Translations under genes and position numbers: made by a program
The notes under the pieces: model-generated
Seen by the model: only the letters and a program-made list of their open reading frames with translations
The model's database searches: none
What the model was told of the DNA's origin: nothing
Assembly (NCBI GenBank): GCA_027577415.1
Contig: JANBQS010000409.1
Location: forward strand, 1-18,707
DNA length: 18,707 nucleotides
Direction of reading: 5' to 3'
Source of the DNA: Coemansia sp. RSA 922
Taxonomy: Eukaryota > Kickxellomycota > Kickxellomycetes > Kickxellales > Kickxellaceae
In this document: positions 1-8,320 of the stretch, in pieces
How the letters are laid out: each line of letters opens with the position of its first letter
Numbering within the stretch: the first letter of the stretch is position 1

Positions 1-566
1 CCCAAGATGAGTACCAAAATGCCGACAAAATCGCACTTGAGCCAAGCGACGTGGTGCGAATGCGAGTGACACGAAAATGTGTGAAACAGTGTGGATAGTG
101 CGAAACACACGCAGGCGCTAGCCAGGTACCCGTACAAAACGAAATAGTCTCCCCATGAGGCGCGACCAGGCGACATGGCCGCGGGAAGGAGATTGTAGTT
201 TGTGCTGACCGCCAGCCCAACAAAAATAAACAGCGAGGCGAGATGTGTAAGTACGTTGCCTGACTCGTTATTCACGTAGGTCATGGAGCGTAGGCAGGCT
301 GTGTACGAGTAGCAGAGGCGGCGATATCCTGATATCACGTATCGGTCGCGCAGGAAGGCTGGCACATCGTCAATAGTCGTCGTGTACTTTGGGTGGCCAG
401 CGGCGAACAGCGGTCGATAGCACACTGGTGGAAGCTTATATTCTTCCGCACCAGCGACAGGTTCCGGTTTTGGTGCGGCGATGGGTTCTGGTTGTGGTGC
501 GGCAGACCGCGCACGCATCTGTTGCTGACAACAGTGGCGCGTGGTTGTGGCTGTAGTAGTTGCCAT
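1..566 (-). CDS. PAQR/AdipoR-family seven-helix membrane protein, partial (3' end beyond the left edge)
   Basis: The first 188 residues of a progestin/adipoQ receptor (PAQR, yeast Izh-like) protein read without a stop from an ATG at 566 to base 3; the rest lies outside the window. A Thr-, Gln- and Pro-rich N-terminus (residues 1-60) precedes the family signature: a GYR motif at 79-81, NNESGN at 99-104 and LTHL at 106-109, then the first two transmembrane segments. The catalytic-type residues are visible: Ser158 and His162 in an S-x3-H arrangement, CHS at 166-168, and Asp179 in a KCDFVG motif. In characterised members these positions, with two later histidines not visible here, bind zinc and are linked to ceramidase-like activity and sterol/zinc homeostasis. 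It is divergent from a paralogue starting at 1276. Pyrimidine tracts ending in CAG lie just upstream of the ATG on the coding strand, so a 5'UTR intron is possible but unproven. Family assignment is firm; ligand and substrate are unknown. Confidence 0.9.
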   Translation of the reverse strand, partial: MATTTATTTRHCCQQQMRARSAAPQPEPIAAPKPEPVAGAEEYKLPPVCYRPLFAAGHPKYTTTIDDVPAFLRDRYVISGYRRLCYSYTACLRSMTYVNNESGNVLTHLASLFIFVGLAVSTNYNLLPAAMSPGRASWGDYFVLYGYLASACVCFALSTLFHTFSCHSHSHHVAWLKCDFVGILVLIL

Positions 567-1275
567 TGTCTAGGCGATATGACTCTTAGCCTCCTGAAAA
601 AGGTGGGTGCGCCCGGTGAACACGAAAAGTAAAGGAAGGAGTAGAGTACACGAAAAAAAAAGTAGCGGCGGCTGAGAGAAAGAAGAAGTTGAACACAGAG
701 TTGGGGATCCGTATTTCACAAGCCCCTGCGCCAATGCTGAAAAGAAAGAAAAGGAAGGGGCGGGATTAACACAGTCCGCATATGATGAGCCTTCTTGGCC
801 TGTTGGCTTCTATGTTGATTTTTCTTGTATCTCGTCTAGACGCTAGTATTTGGCGTACACGGAGCAACAGAACACCGCCACTCTTTCCACGAATCAATCG
901 GCCGCCGCCACCAACGAGCAACTCCCCAACTCCCCTCAGAGCTCGGTCGTCACCTTGCGTGCGAAAATGGCCGCTCGGGGGATGCTACTGCTCCGCGTAG
1001 AGTGCTGACTACTGCTCCGAGCTGCAAGGCAGGCATATTGGTACCAATCCAATCGGCAACCTCCTCGTCGCCTAGGGTCCGTCTCCAAGAGAGGTAGTTT
1101 GGATCAGCCCTCAAGAGAGTAAGAAACTGCTGGCATGTGGCATCGAGCGTTACTAGCTCCCGATAGTAAGGCTCACTCGAGGCCTCACAATAATGCGCAC
1201 TCTTCCCCTCCCCTCTTTTTTTCTTCTTTTCTTCCGTAAGCTTTCAAGCATCTGCTTATATTATCCTTTTCAACA
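567..1275. promoter_or_regulatory. Divergent intergenic region between two PAQR genes
   Basis: These 709 bases separate the start codons of two divergent PAQR genes and should hold both promoters. On the minus strand, leading into the left gene, there is a T-tract (nine A then GT on the plus strand, 653-663) and pyrimidine-rich stretches ending in CAG near 594, 672 and 737. On the plus strand, a long pyrimidine tract (about 1201-1236) leads into the right-hand gene. Part of the interval (950-1243) is also open on the minus strand and is listed separately. No tRNA or repeat is evident. Confidence 0.5.
950..1243 (-). other. Stop-bounded protein-like reading frame, possible gene relic or spliced exon
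   Basis: This minus-strand frame is open for 97 sense codons before a TGA at 950-952. It has no ATG near its upstream end: two in-frame stops lie just before it, and the only internal ATG leaves about 30 codons. The composition from about 1198 downward is balanced and protein-like rather than low complexity. A segment reading L-L-R-A-D-P-N, then Gly, Asp, Glu, Glu and finally Trp, has the same spacing (DP, +11 Gly, +13 Glu, +18 Trp) as the C-terminal tail of the two TPMT-family methyltransferases at the right end of this window. Beyond the Trp, however, this frame continues where those proteins end. It may be a degraded gene piece, an exon of an unrecognised spliced gene, or a chance open frame. 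No function is assigned. Confidence 0.25.
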
Positions 1276-2229
1276 ATGCCTGTAGCTAGACGCAGCTCGC
1301 CAAAGGGCAGTGCACTGGCCGAGCCGCTGCTAGAGGCAACCAAGGCAAAGCACCACAACGCGCGGCTTACATGGAACGAACTGCCAGACTGGATGCGTGA
1401 CAACAAGTTTATTCATACGGGATACCGGGCACCAACCAACTCGTTTCGCAAGTGCTTCGCCTCCCTTTTGTATCTGCATAATGAGTCTGGCAACATTCTG
1501 ACGCATGTAGCTGGGGCACTGGGCTTCCTAGTCCTCTGCTTTACAGTTACTAAGGGACTACTGCTCGAGTTCCCGACTATCGACTGGCGCGACGTAACCA
1601 CCCTGTACATATTCCTCCTGGCCGCCGTAGCATGCATGGGCATCTCGGCCTTCTACCACACGGTGACCTGTCATTCACACAAGGTTCAGCGCGTTTACAA
1701 TAGATGCGACTACGTCGGTATCGTTCTCCTTATCGTCGGATCATGCGTGCCCGTCTTCTGCTATATGTTCTACTGTCACCCTGGGCTAAAGATGTGCTAC
1801 CTGGGTCTAATTTTTGCACTGGGTGCATTCACTGTATTCGTGGTGGTTGCGCCGCAGTTCGGCACTCCGGCGTACCGTCCACTGCGCGCTGCGACGTTTG
1901 TTGCACTGGGGTTATCGGGCGTCATTCCGGGGGTGCATTCCTGGTGGCTGTTTGGGTGGGAGTACACGCTTAACGCTGTGCAGGTGCCCTACATGCTGTT
2001 GATGGGAGGCACTTATATTGCTGGAGCTACGCTCTATGGCGCGCGGATCCCCGAGCGCTGGTGGCCTGGGCGCTTCGACTACTGGATGCACTCGCACCAG
2101 ATATTCCACGTCTTTGTCGTTGCTGCTGCGGCCGTTCACTACGTTGGAGTTGCCCAGGCTCTGCGCTGGACTCATACTACGGGTCTGAGCCTATGCACTA
2201 CCTCTCCCGCGCCAATGCACCCACTCTAA
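1276..2229 (+). CDS. PAQR/AdipoR-family (Izh-like) seven-helix membrane protein
   Basis: A complete 317-residue protein, close to the usual length of yeast Izh proteins (about 310). The cytosolic N-terminus (1-60) carries the conserved WNELPDWMRDN and GYR elements, followed by LHNESGN (67-73), ILTHV and seven hydrophobic segments. All metal-site residues are present: Ser124, His128 (S-x3-H), CHS at 132-134, Asp145 in RCDYVG, and the H-x3-H pair His274/His278 in HSHQIFH before the last helix. In characterised relatives these bind zinc and are associated with ceramide hydrolysis and with lipid, sterol and zinc homeostasis, so this copy is predicted to be functional. The ATG at 1276 follows a pyrimidine-rich leader. 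It is the middle of three PAQR genes, divergent from the first and 291 bases upstream of the third. Localisation (plasma membrane or endomembrane) and ligand cannot be read from the sequence. Confidence 0.94.
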   Translation: MPVARRSSPKGSALAEPLLEATKAKHHNARLTWNELPDWMRDNKFIHTGYRAPTNSFRKCFASLLYLHNESGNILTHVAGALGFLVLCFTVTKGLLLEFPTIDWRDVTTLYIFLLAAVACMGISAFYHTVTCHSHKVQRVYNRCDYVGIVLLIVGSCVPVFCYMFYCHPGLKMCYLGLIFALGAFTVFVVVAPQFGTPAYRPLRAATFVALGLSGVIPGVHSWWLFGWEYTLNAVQVPYMLLMGGTYIAGATLYGARIPERWWPGRFDYWMHSHQIFHVFVVAAAAVHYVGVAQALRWTHTTGLSLCTTSPAPMHPL

Positions 2230-2520
2230 CCTAGGACGATCCCTCCTTTTGCCGCAACTGATCGGCCACCTCCACATGCGCCAAGGACAAAAGAGACCGC
2301 TTGCAATAATATAAATAAATGCCAAGTTCCTCCTCCAAAACAACCACATCTTTATCGTTATTGCTTGGCGAAAGGGCGCCATGTATTCTTTTTATTCTTT
2401 CTGATGGGGGGGGGGGAGGACCGGAACAGACCACATGGCCCAATAGTATTTTGCTCTCCTTGAGCGCTGGCATTCTCTTTCTTCTCTCTCTGTATCGCCC
2501 CTATCTCTTTATTGTTCAGC
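2230..2520. other. Intergenic region between PAQR genes, with polyadenylation-like site and G-run
   Basis: The 291 bases between two same-strand PAQR genes hold an AATAAA-type signal (2314-2319), an 11-base G-run (2406-2416), and a CT-rich tract running to TTCAG one base before the next ATG. That last stretch looks like a 3' splice site, but I found no good donor upstream. Confidence 0.45.
2314..2319 (+). terminator. Candidate polyadenylation signal of the middle PAQR gene
   Basis: An AATAAA hexamer lies 85 bases after the stop codon on the coding strand, inside a short A/T-rich patch. Position and sequence fit a cleavage and polyadenylation signal, but the hexamer also occurs by chance in A/T-rich DNA. 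Confidence 0.4.
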
Positions 2521-3828
2521 ATGGAAACCAGTATCGATAAGAGGAGACACAGCTATGCTTGTCACCGAGCCACGATTGCATGTACACCGATCAGACCGTC
2601 GTCCTCAGTTCCATTATCTGATATTGCCGACTGGACGACCGAGGAGACCACAGGATGGGCAACTGCTATGTGGCCGGCCTGTACATTGCGGCGTGTACGG
2701 TCGTGGATAGCCGCCAGCACGCCGCAAGGACTGACTACGCTGCCCAGCTGGCTGCGAATCGAAGGTATTCCTGTGCCAAAGATCAATCTATGGCCCATTG
2801 GCGGGGGGTTGACTTTGCGACGTCCACACAGTGCTCAGTGTAACATAGACGATATCTACGTGGATGACACTAGCGATTGCCCTTCTGAACACAAGAACCA
2901 CCATTGTATCGTTGAGGAGGACAATGCATCGTGGACTCCAGAATCTAAACACATGGTCGTGGTTTTGGACAAGGAGGAGGGACGTCCGCTGATGTCTGTG
3001 TTCCAAGTTCCAGCGTATATGGTGGAGGACTATATCTGGGACAAATACCGGCCGCTGTGTTTCTCGTACAAGGAGTGCCTAAAGTCCTGGGGGTACGTGC
3101 ACTCAGAGCTAGGCAATATCATGACACATTTGGCGGGCGTTCTGGTGTTCATCGTCTTGGCTCTTGTCACCGGTCCGTGGATTATGCCATATATCAGTCG
3201 CAGTCGACCAGAGGGAGCGCCAGCCGTTGGCTATGCCGACTACATTATCGTTTACGTGTACCTGACGGCGGTACTCTTCTGTCTTGCTGCTTCAGTCGCC
3301 TTCCATACCTTGGCGTGTCACTCACAGTGCAAACATTTCAGGTCGTTGCGGTGCGATTTCATTGGCATCTTGACTCTGATCGTCGGCTCGTTTGTGCCAG
3401 TGGGATATTTCGGGTTTCTGCATTGGAACAAAATGCTGATCGGGTACATGGCCATGTTTGTGGCTATTGGAATTGCGGGGATAGCGGTGTCTGTTTGGGG
3501 CAAAGTCGAGGATCCTAGGAGAGCTGGCTGGAGACCTATCATATTCTTCACCATTGCTATCACGGGCTTGGTACCTATTATCCATGGCGCCGTGGTCAAT
3601 GGATTTAGTGGTGCTGTGAACCAAATGTCCTTGTGGTATGTCGTGGGAATGGGGGTGATGTATGTGGCGGGTACGATGATTTACGCCTTCAAGATCCCAG
3701 AGAGATATCGGCCTGGTAAACATGACGTGTGTCTGAGCTCGCATCAGATCTTTCACGTCTTTGTGGTGTTGGCCGCCGTGTGCCATTACATTGGCATCAT
3801 AAGGGCCTTGATTTGGTCGCATAGCTAA
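2521..3828 (+). CDS. PAQR/AdipoR-family membrane protein with long N-terminal extension
   Basis: A 435-residue PAQR protein. The frame is open slightly further upstream from a TTG, but the first ATG is at 2521 and is taken as the start. Residues 1-155 match no domain I recognise; they are polar, with scattered Cys, His and Trp. The PAQR core begins near VPAYM (163-167) and YRP (176-178), with YVHSELGN at 192-199 and MTHL at 201-204, then seven hydrophobic segments. Metal-site residues are complete: Ser258, His262, CHS 266-268, Asp279 in RCDFIG, and His408/His412 in SSHQIFH. The predicted role is that of the family (membrane receptor or ceramidase-like hydrolase acting in lipid, sterol or zinc homeostasis). 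The extension is much longer than in the neighbouring paralogue and could be regulatory. Alternatively, part of it could be untranslated leader, since in-frame ATGs occur further down. Confidence 0.9.
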   Translation: METSIDKRRHSYACHRATIACTPIRPSSSVPLSDIADWTTEETTGWATAMWPACTLRRVRSWIAASTPQGLTTLPSWLRIEGIPVPKINLWPIGGGLTLRRPHSAQCNIDDIYVDDTSDCPSEHKNHHCIVEEDNASWTPESKHMVVVLDKEEGRPLMSVFQVPAYMVEDYIWDKYRPLCFSYKECLKSWGYVHSELGNIMTHLAGVLVFIVLALVTGPWIMPYISRSRPEGAPAVGYADYIIVYVYLTAVLFCLAASVAFHTLACHSQCKHFRSLRCDFIGILTLIVGSFVPVGYFGFLHWNKMLIGYMAMFVAIGIAGIAVSVWGKVEDPRRAGWRPIIFFTIAITGLVPIIHGAVVNGFSGAVNQMSLWYVVGMGVMYVAGTMIYAFKIPERYRPGKHDVCLSSHQIFHVFVVLAAVCHYIGIIRALIWSHS

Positions 3829-3996
3829 ACAGTTCCTAGATTTAGCCTCTCCCTACGTCACCCCATGCATCATTAATTTCATTTTAATACGGTTATCTCG
3901 CGCCACTCTTTCTTTCTTTCCGCGCTTCTGTAATGTATTTGTTCCTTTTTCTTTAAATCCGCACACCTTTTTTTATTTACATAAATTTCCTTCCCA
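3829..3996 (+). promoter_or_regulatory. Short intergenic region with pyrimidine-rich leader
   Basis: These 168 bases hold the 3' end of the third PAQR gene and the promoter and leader of the WD40 gene. The downstream half is rich in T and C (a CTTTCTTTC repeat near 3908, a seven-T run near 3968) and runs into the ATG at 3997. No canonical TATA box is obvious. Confidence 0.45.
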
Positions 3997-6900
3997 ATGG
4001 CCATGCCCTTTGTCTCTCCTATGAGCTATGCTCGACCGAAGGAGAATCGGCCTCATCGTTTCGCTTACGATTACGGTTCAGTCGACCCAGGCATGTTCAC
4101 ACCAGCACCCGAACGCAACATACCTAAACGCGCGCCCAAACGCTCCGTAGCATACACGATTCCACTTCCAGACACGCAAGTTCCGAGTCCAATTGAAGAT
4201 GACATTCAACGCCAAGGCCATGTATTAGGCGTCAATGCTCTAGCACTCTCATTTCAACCGGTTGGGTTCAACACAGACGCCGGCGGCATATTGTTTTCAG
4301 GTGGTCGAGACGGCGTTGTCAAAGCTTGGGACTTGAATTTTCCTCTGTGCGCCAAACCCGACGGTGGTCCTTGGACTATTGACCGGCAGCGTGTGCGCCA
4401 TACACGGCCCGGACGGACTTCCTTGAGGGCGTCGCAGGTGGTGCACAGTGACTGGGTCAATGATATCGTAGTGGTTAATGGCGGCGAGACCGTAGTGTCG
4501 GCGTCGTCTGATCAGACTGTGCGTGCGTGGTCGCCGCATCGAGCCGATGAGCGGCCACAGGCAGTGGGCTCGCACTTGGACTATGTAAAGGCTCTGGCAT
4601 ACAGCGAGCACCGACGTATGGTCATCAGTGGCGGGCTTGACCGCAAAATAAAGCTTTGGGATCTAGCTCAGGGCGGCTTAGTAGCATCGCTGCAAGAGTT
4701 TGGCGATGCCTCGGTATCCTCCTCTGTATATACCTTGGCTTGTAACATGCAGGGCTCGTTGGTTGTCTCGGGATCACCCGAAAAGCTCATTCGAGTGTGG
4801 GACACACGGGCTGGGCGCCAGCTGACTACGTTATCGGGCCACACCGACCACATTCGCGCTGTTTTGCTTTCTGCAGACTCGGAGTTGGTACTGTCAGGGT
4901 CGTCTGACTCGACTGTGAAACTGTGGAGTATGCGCATGCGTCGGTGTTTGTCCACTTTTACTCAGCATAGTGACTCGGTGTGGGCACTATATTCTACTCA
5001 CCCAAAGTTCCGCACTTTCTACTCGGCCAGTCGCGATGGCCTGGTGGCAAAGACTGTTGGTGCTGGAAGCTTTGGCGAAGAGGCAACGCCTTCTGCTCGG
5101 CGCACATCGTTTGCCTCTCGTCCGGCTACTGACGATACTCAGTCGGGGGTTGTCTGTGTGGCGGTGGCCAAAGAGCAGCAAGGTGTTGTCAAAATTGTTG
5201 CTGCCGACGATACCTATATTTGGACTGCTACCAAGGGCACCATGCTTAATCGCTGGCTGGATGTCAGTGTTCGCCCACGTGGAGCTTCGCTAGCCAGCCA
5301 GAGCAGTCACCCAGCTACGCCCGTATTGACTTCAGTGGCACAGCTAGCCAATCATGGCTTTGGCCATGTAGGTGCACTGGGCTCATCAGCCGGAGCTGTG
5401 ACCAACGAGGTTACGCAGCAATCGCTAATGGTGCCTCAGCAGTCTGGAGTACATACTACCATGGGCAATAGCGCGACTGGACATCGTCGCAATCGCACGG
5501 TCGACCATTCAACGGCTGGCACTTTCACTCACTCGGCGGTACATCCTGTTCCTAATGCATCCAACGCAATATCGCCCGTGCTAAAGGCCATTCAGGCCGA
5601 GCAAGCCCGCCGAAATGCGTTCAAGGAAGTTGAAGAGGACCATTTCTACGATGCGCGCTCTGCTGGTAGCGTAGACTCTGCTGCCGCTAGCTCGCGCCGC
5701 TCGCGTAGTCGCTCGCTGTCAGCTGGAAGCGGTAGTAATGGGGCGGTAGCCACAGCGCGACAGTTGGGCTCTATTACGACCGTGCTGGCCACTGACTCTA
5801 ATGAGCAGTATCTAGTTGGTAGCGAGGCAGAGGCATTGTACATACCCGAGTCGCCGTTACCCTCTCAATGTCTTATGAAGGCCAACCAAGAGGCTGTGAC
5901 CTCGGTAGCCGCGTCATCAACGCAGCTAATACAAGCAGCCATGACGGGCAGTAGCAGCGATACTATCCCGGTACGCAGCGAGCCCGATGAGACTATCTAT
6001 GGACGCCACGGCCTACATAGACACAAAATCCTGGATAATAAGCGGCAGGTCTTGGCGCAAGATACTCGCGGGCGAGTATCGCTGTGGGATATTATGCTTT
6101 GCCAGCGCATCTACGAGTTTCCAGAGACCAAAGCCGAGGCTGAAGAGTCGCCATATCCAGGAGTCTTTGGCACGGACTTTGACGCCATCCAAATGGCTGT
6201 TTCGGGAGAGCCCGAGTCGGTTAGCTCGTGGTGTCACGTAGATACGCGGGTGGGTATGCTGACAGTGCACTTGGACGAGAGCTGGGTGTGGAACGCTGAA
6301 GTACATATTGACGAAGTTGAGGGTGTGGCCGATGACGCGGTAGCTGCCATGGGTGACCACGAGCGCGTCAATATTGGTCAATGGATGCTGAAGCGGTTGT
6401 TCCTGGCTTACACACGGAACCGTGTGCGTCGTGGACCGCTATCGCGACACGACGCTGCCTTGCTGAATCGCTGGGTGACCCAGATTCCGGCGGGGTCTGT
6501 GGTACCTGCCAAGCCGCCGTCACAAGGTCCTATTCCGTATAGTGCTGCGCCGGCTGGTACTTTTGCGACGCTGGGACACGAGTCATCGCTCTCGAGCTCT
6601 GCGCCCGCGATGACACGCGCTGCCACTGCAAGGTTGCCCACATTGACTAGCCCCGGACCAACTGCTCAGCCCGCACCGTCACTGAGCCCCACAGAGCGTG
6701 TCCCCTCGATTGCTTCGCAACTGCTAGCCACTGCGCACGAACTCGGACTAGGGTCTGAAGCTAGGCTGCAAGAGGAAAAGGGAGCCGAGAACGAGAGTAC
6801 CCGCGATAATGGTACCGCAGCAGCTAATATGCCAGACGGCGGGAAGTCTGCGACACTATCAAATAAGACGCCTTTGCCTCATATACCACAGCCGGTGGGG

Positions 6901-8247
6901 TCGCCAGGCCACCACCATTCACCGTCTATTGTCACTGCTGCCAACTCTGCCTCGGCGACAACTGCTCAGCAACTACAGCAGAGTCCGCAAACTCAGCAGT
7001 TGAAGGGCGACGATGGTGAATCGGCCAACAGCGCCGGGTCGACTGGCAAGTTTATGAATCGTCTTTTGTCGATGCGCGTGCGTCGGCAGAAGAGCACGCT
7101 GGTAGCTACTTCTAACGGCTCCTCTGTGCCTGTACCTACCCTTCCAAATATCCCTGTTTCGGCGGCAGCTAGTGGTGGCGACGTGCCCATCCCTCCGAGT
7201 AATAACCGGTCAACCACTGCGCCTGGCGGCCTCGCACAGACAGATGCGATGCCAACTGCTCCATCTGCGCCTGTTTCAGCCCCTCTGGCTGCGCGAGATG
7301 ACTTTGCCGAGTGGGCCGGACCACGGTACCCCACAGACACTGAGCGCACGCTGGGACTGCTACAGCATATGGCGGCACCGTGGGAGCAGTTGTACTCACC
7401 AGTGTTGTGTCCACGGCTGGCATTGCCGCGCAATATCGTTGTGCAAGTCTTCCAAGAGCACTTTGAAGCATCCGAGCCGTTTTCGATCTACCGCAACACT
7501 GTAGAGGCCATGTCTGGCACCAACGATGCTCCATCTCTGGCAATCTTCCGTATTATCGACGACCCGTTGCTCTCGTTTGAGCTGTGCATGCCGGTGTGGC
7601 TGACGGACTTTTTGCTATTCAATCGCCTACCCGCTGCCTATCAGGAACCAGTCAAAATACCTTTTGTTTTGTCACCAGCTAAGGGCGCGACGCTACCGCC
7701 GCTCCCCAACCCAGGCGCTCGCTTGGTGGCTAGCCGCATGTTGCGCGCCCGCAAGTTGGCCATCTATGTCGTTGATAAGCTTGAGCTGCCACTGCTGGCT
7801 CAGCCAGCCCCCAACTACGTTAATGCCGTTGATGTTTGTGTGCGGGTATATCGCAAAATGGAAGAGGCTCGAGCATCCGCGCCAAGCTATACTGTTGCGG
7901 AATTGTTTGCGGCGGCGGGCGAGACGCTGAGCGAAGAGGAGCGCGTGGCTTTGGCCGATGTGACGGCATGGCAAGAGAGTGTCCGCCGTGCTGCTGCTGA
8001 GCGCGCTGCGAGCGTAGAGTCTGGCGGGACGGTTGAAAGGGCTGCAGAGTATAGTGGTCGGCCAGAGCTGTACCTGGACCTTTTTTGCAAGGACAAGCAG
8101 GTTTTCCCAAAGTATACGCTGGCTACCATCAAGACAACGGCGTGGAAGGCGAGCAGCGACATACAAGTCAACTACGACTGGGCCGAGTTTGTCAAGCGAC
8201 GTGTAGCCAAGGCGCAGATGTTGGTAGCCAGCAACAGCTCCGCCTAA
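3997..8247 (+). CDS. WDR48/UAF1-like (Bun107-type) WD40 protein, deubiquitinase cofactor
   Basis: A single uninterrupted 1416-codon frame. The N-terminal propeller contains clear WD repeats at about residues 73-113, 148-179, 191-222, 236-269, 279-310 and 322-352, with an isolated repeat (DTRGRVSLWDI) near 690. It is followed by the WDR48-type segment FGTDFDAIQ...SSWCHVDTRVGMLTVHLDE (about 720-765). The C-terminus (about 1135-1400) resembles the SUMO-like domain region (DUF3337) of WDR48, ending in a YTLATIKTTAWK motif. In characterised organisms this protein binds and activates USP1/USP12/USP46-type ubiquitin proteases (Ubp9 in fission yeast). Human WDR48 is about 680 residues; the excess here is Ser/Ala/Pro/Gln-rich, presumably disordered, and lies between the structured parts (about 430-670 and 830-1130), including a short RS-type stretch near 565. 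The gene converges on the sugar transporter downstream, with only 73 bases between stops. Confidence 0.88.
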   Translation: MAMPFVSPMSYARPKENRPHRFAYDYGSVDPGMFTPAPERNIPKRAPKRSVAYTIPLPDTQVPSPIEDDIQRQGHVLGVNALALSFQPVGFNTDAGGILFSGGRDGVVKAWDLNFPLCAKPDGGPWTIDRQRVRHTRPGRTSLRASQVVHSDWVNDIVVVNGGETVVSASSDQTVRAWSPHRADERPQAVGSHLDYVKALAYSEHRRMVISGGLDRKIKLWDLAQGGLVASLQEFGDASVSSSVYTLACNMQGSLVVSGSPEKLIRVWDTRAGRQLTTLSGHTDHIRAVLLSADSELVLSGSSDSTVKLWSMRMRRCLSTFTQHSDSVWALYSTHPKFRTFYSASRDGLVAKTVGAGSFGEEATPSARRTSFASRPATDDTQSGVVCVAVAKEQQGVVKIVAADDTYIWTATKGTMLNRWLDVSVRPRGASLASQSSHPATPVLTSVAQLANHGFGHVGALGSSAGAVTNEVTQQSLMVPQQSGVHTTMGNSATGHRRNRTVDHSTAGTFTHSAVHPVPNASNAISPVLKAIQAEQARRNAFKEVEEDHFYDARSAGSVDSAAASSRRSRSRSLSAGSGSNGAVATARQLGSITTVLATDSNEQYLVGSEAEALYIPESPLPSQCLMKANQEAVTSVAASSTQLIQAAMTGSSSDTIPVRSEPDETIYGRHGLHRHKILDNKRQVLAQDTRGRVSLWDIMLCQRIYEFPETKAEAEESPYPGVFGTDFDAIQMAVSGEPESVSSWCHVDTRVGMLTVHLDESWVWNAEVHIDEVEGVADDAVAAMGDHERVNIGQWMLKRLFLAYTRNRVRRGPLSRHDAALLNRWVTQIPAGSVVPAKPPSQGPIPYSAAPAGTFATLGHESSLSSSAPAMTRAATARLPTLTSPGPTAQPAPSLSPTERVPSIASQLLATAHELGLGSEARLQEEKGAENESTRDNGTAAANMPDGGKSATLSNKTPLPHIPQPVGSPGHHHSPSIVTAANSASATTAQQLQQSPQTQQLKGDDGESANSAGSTGKFMNRLLSMRVRRQKSTLVATSNGSSVPVPTLPNIPVSAAASGGDVPIPPSNNRSTTAPGGLAQTDAMPTAPSAPVSAPLAARDDFAEWAGPRYPTDTERTLGLLQHMAAPWEQLYSPVLCPRLALPRNIVVQVFQEHFEASEPFSIYRNTVEAMSGTNDAPSLAIFRIIDDPLLSFELCMPVWLTDFLLFNRLPAAYQEPVKIPFVLSPAKGATLPPLPNPGARLVASRMLRARKLAIYVVDKLELPLLAQPAPNYVNAVDVCVRVYRKMEEARASAPSYTVAELFAAAGETLSEEERVALADVTAWQESVRRAAAERAASVESGGTVERAAEYSGRPELYLDLFCKDKQVFPKYTLATIKTTAWKASSDIQVNYDWAEFVKRRVAKAQMLVASNSSA

Positions 8248-8320
8248 GCGAGAAATCATGTAGAGGTTATACGTGTAGTAAACAAAATAATGAAACTGAA
8301 GAAAGGAATTTTAAAGGTGA

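Noticed and set aside
782..1000. A 72-codon plus-strand frame in the divergent PAQR intergenic region, starting with a hydrophobic stretch
   Set aside because: Short, becomes low-complexity (Pro/Ser/Arg) after about 25 residues, matches nothing recognised, and lies over the opposite-strand open frame.
3322..3822. A 166-codon minus-strand frame over the third PAQR gene
   Set aside because: Fully antisense to the conserved PAQR core; no independent evidence of coding.
1276..3828. Labelling the PAQR genes as hemolysin-III-like toxins because of the shared domain family name
   Set aside because: The metal-site pattern and length fit eukaryotic PAQR/Izh membrane proteins; nothing suggests a secreted pore-forming toxin.
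7693..8259. A 188-codon minus-strand open frame over the 3' end of the WDR48-like gene
   Set aside because: Overlaps conserved WDR48 C-terminal sequence on the opposite strand and has no recognisable domain.
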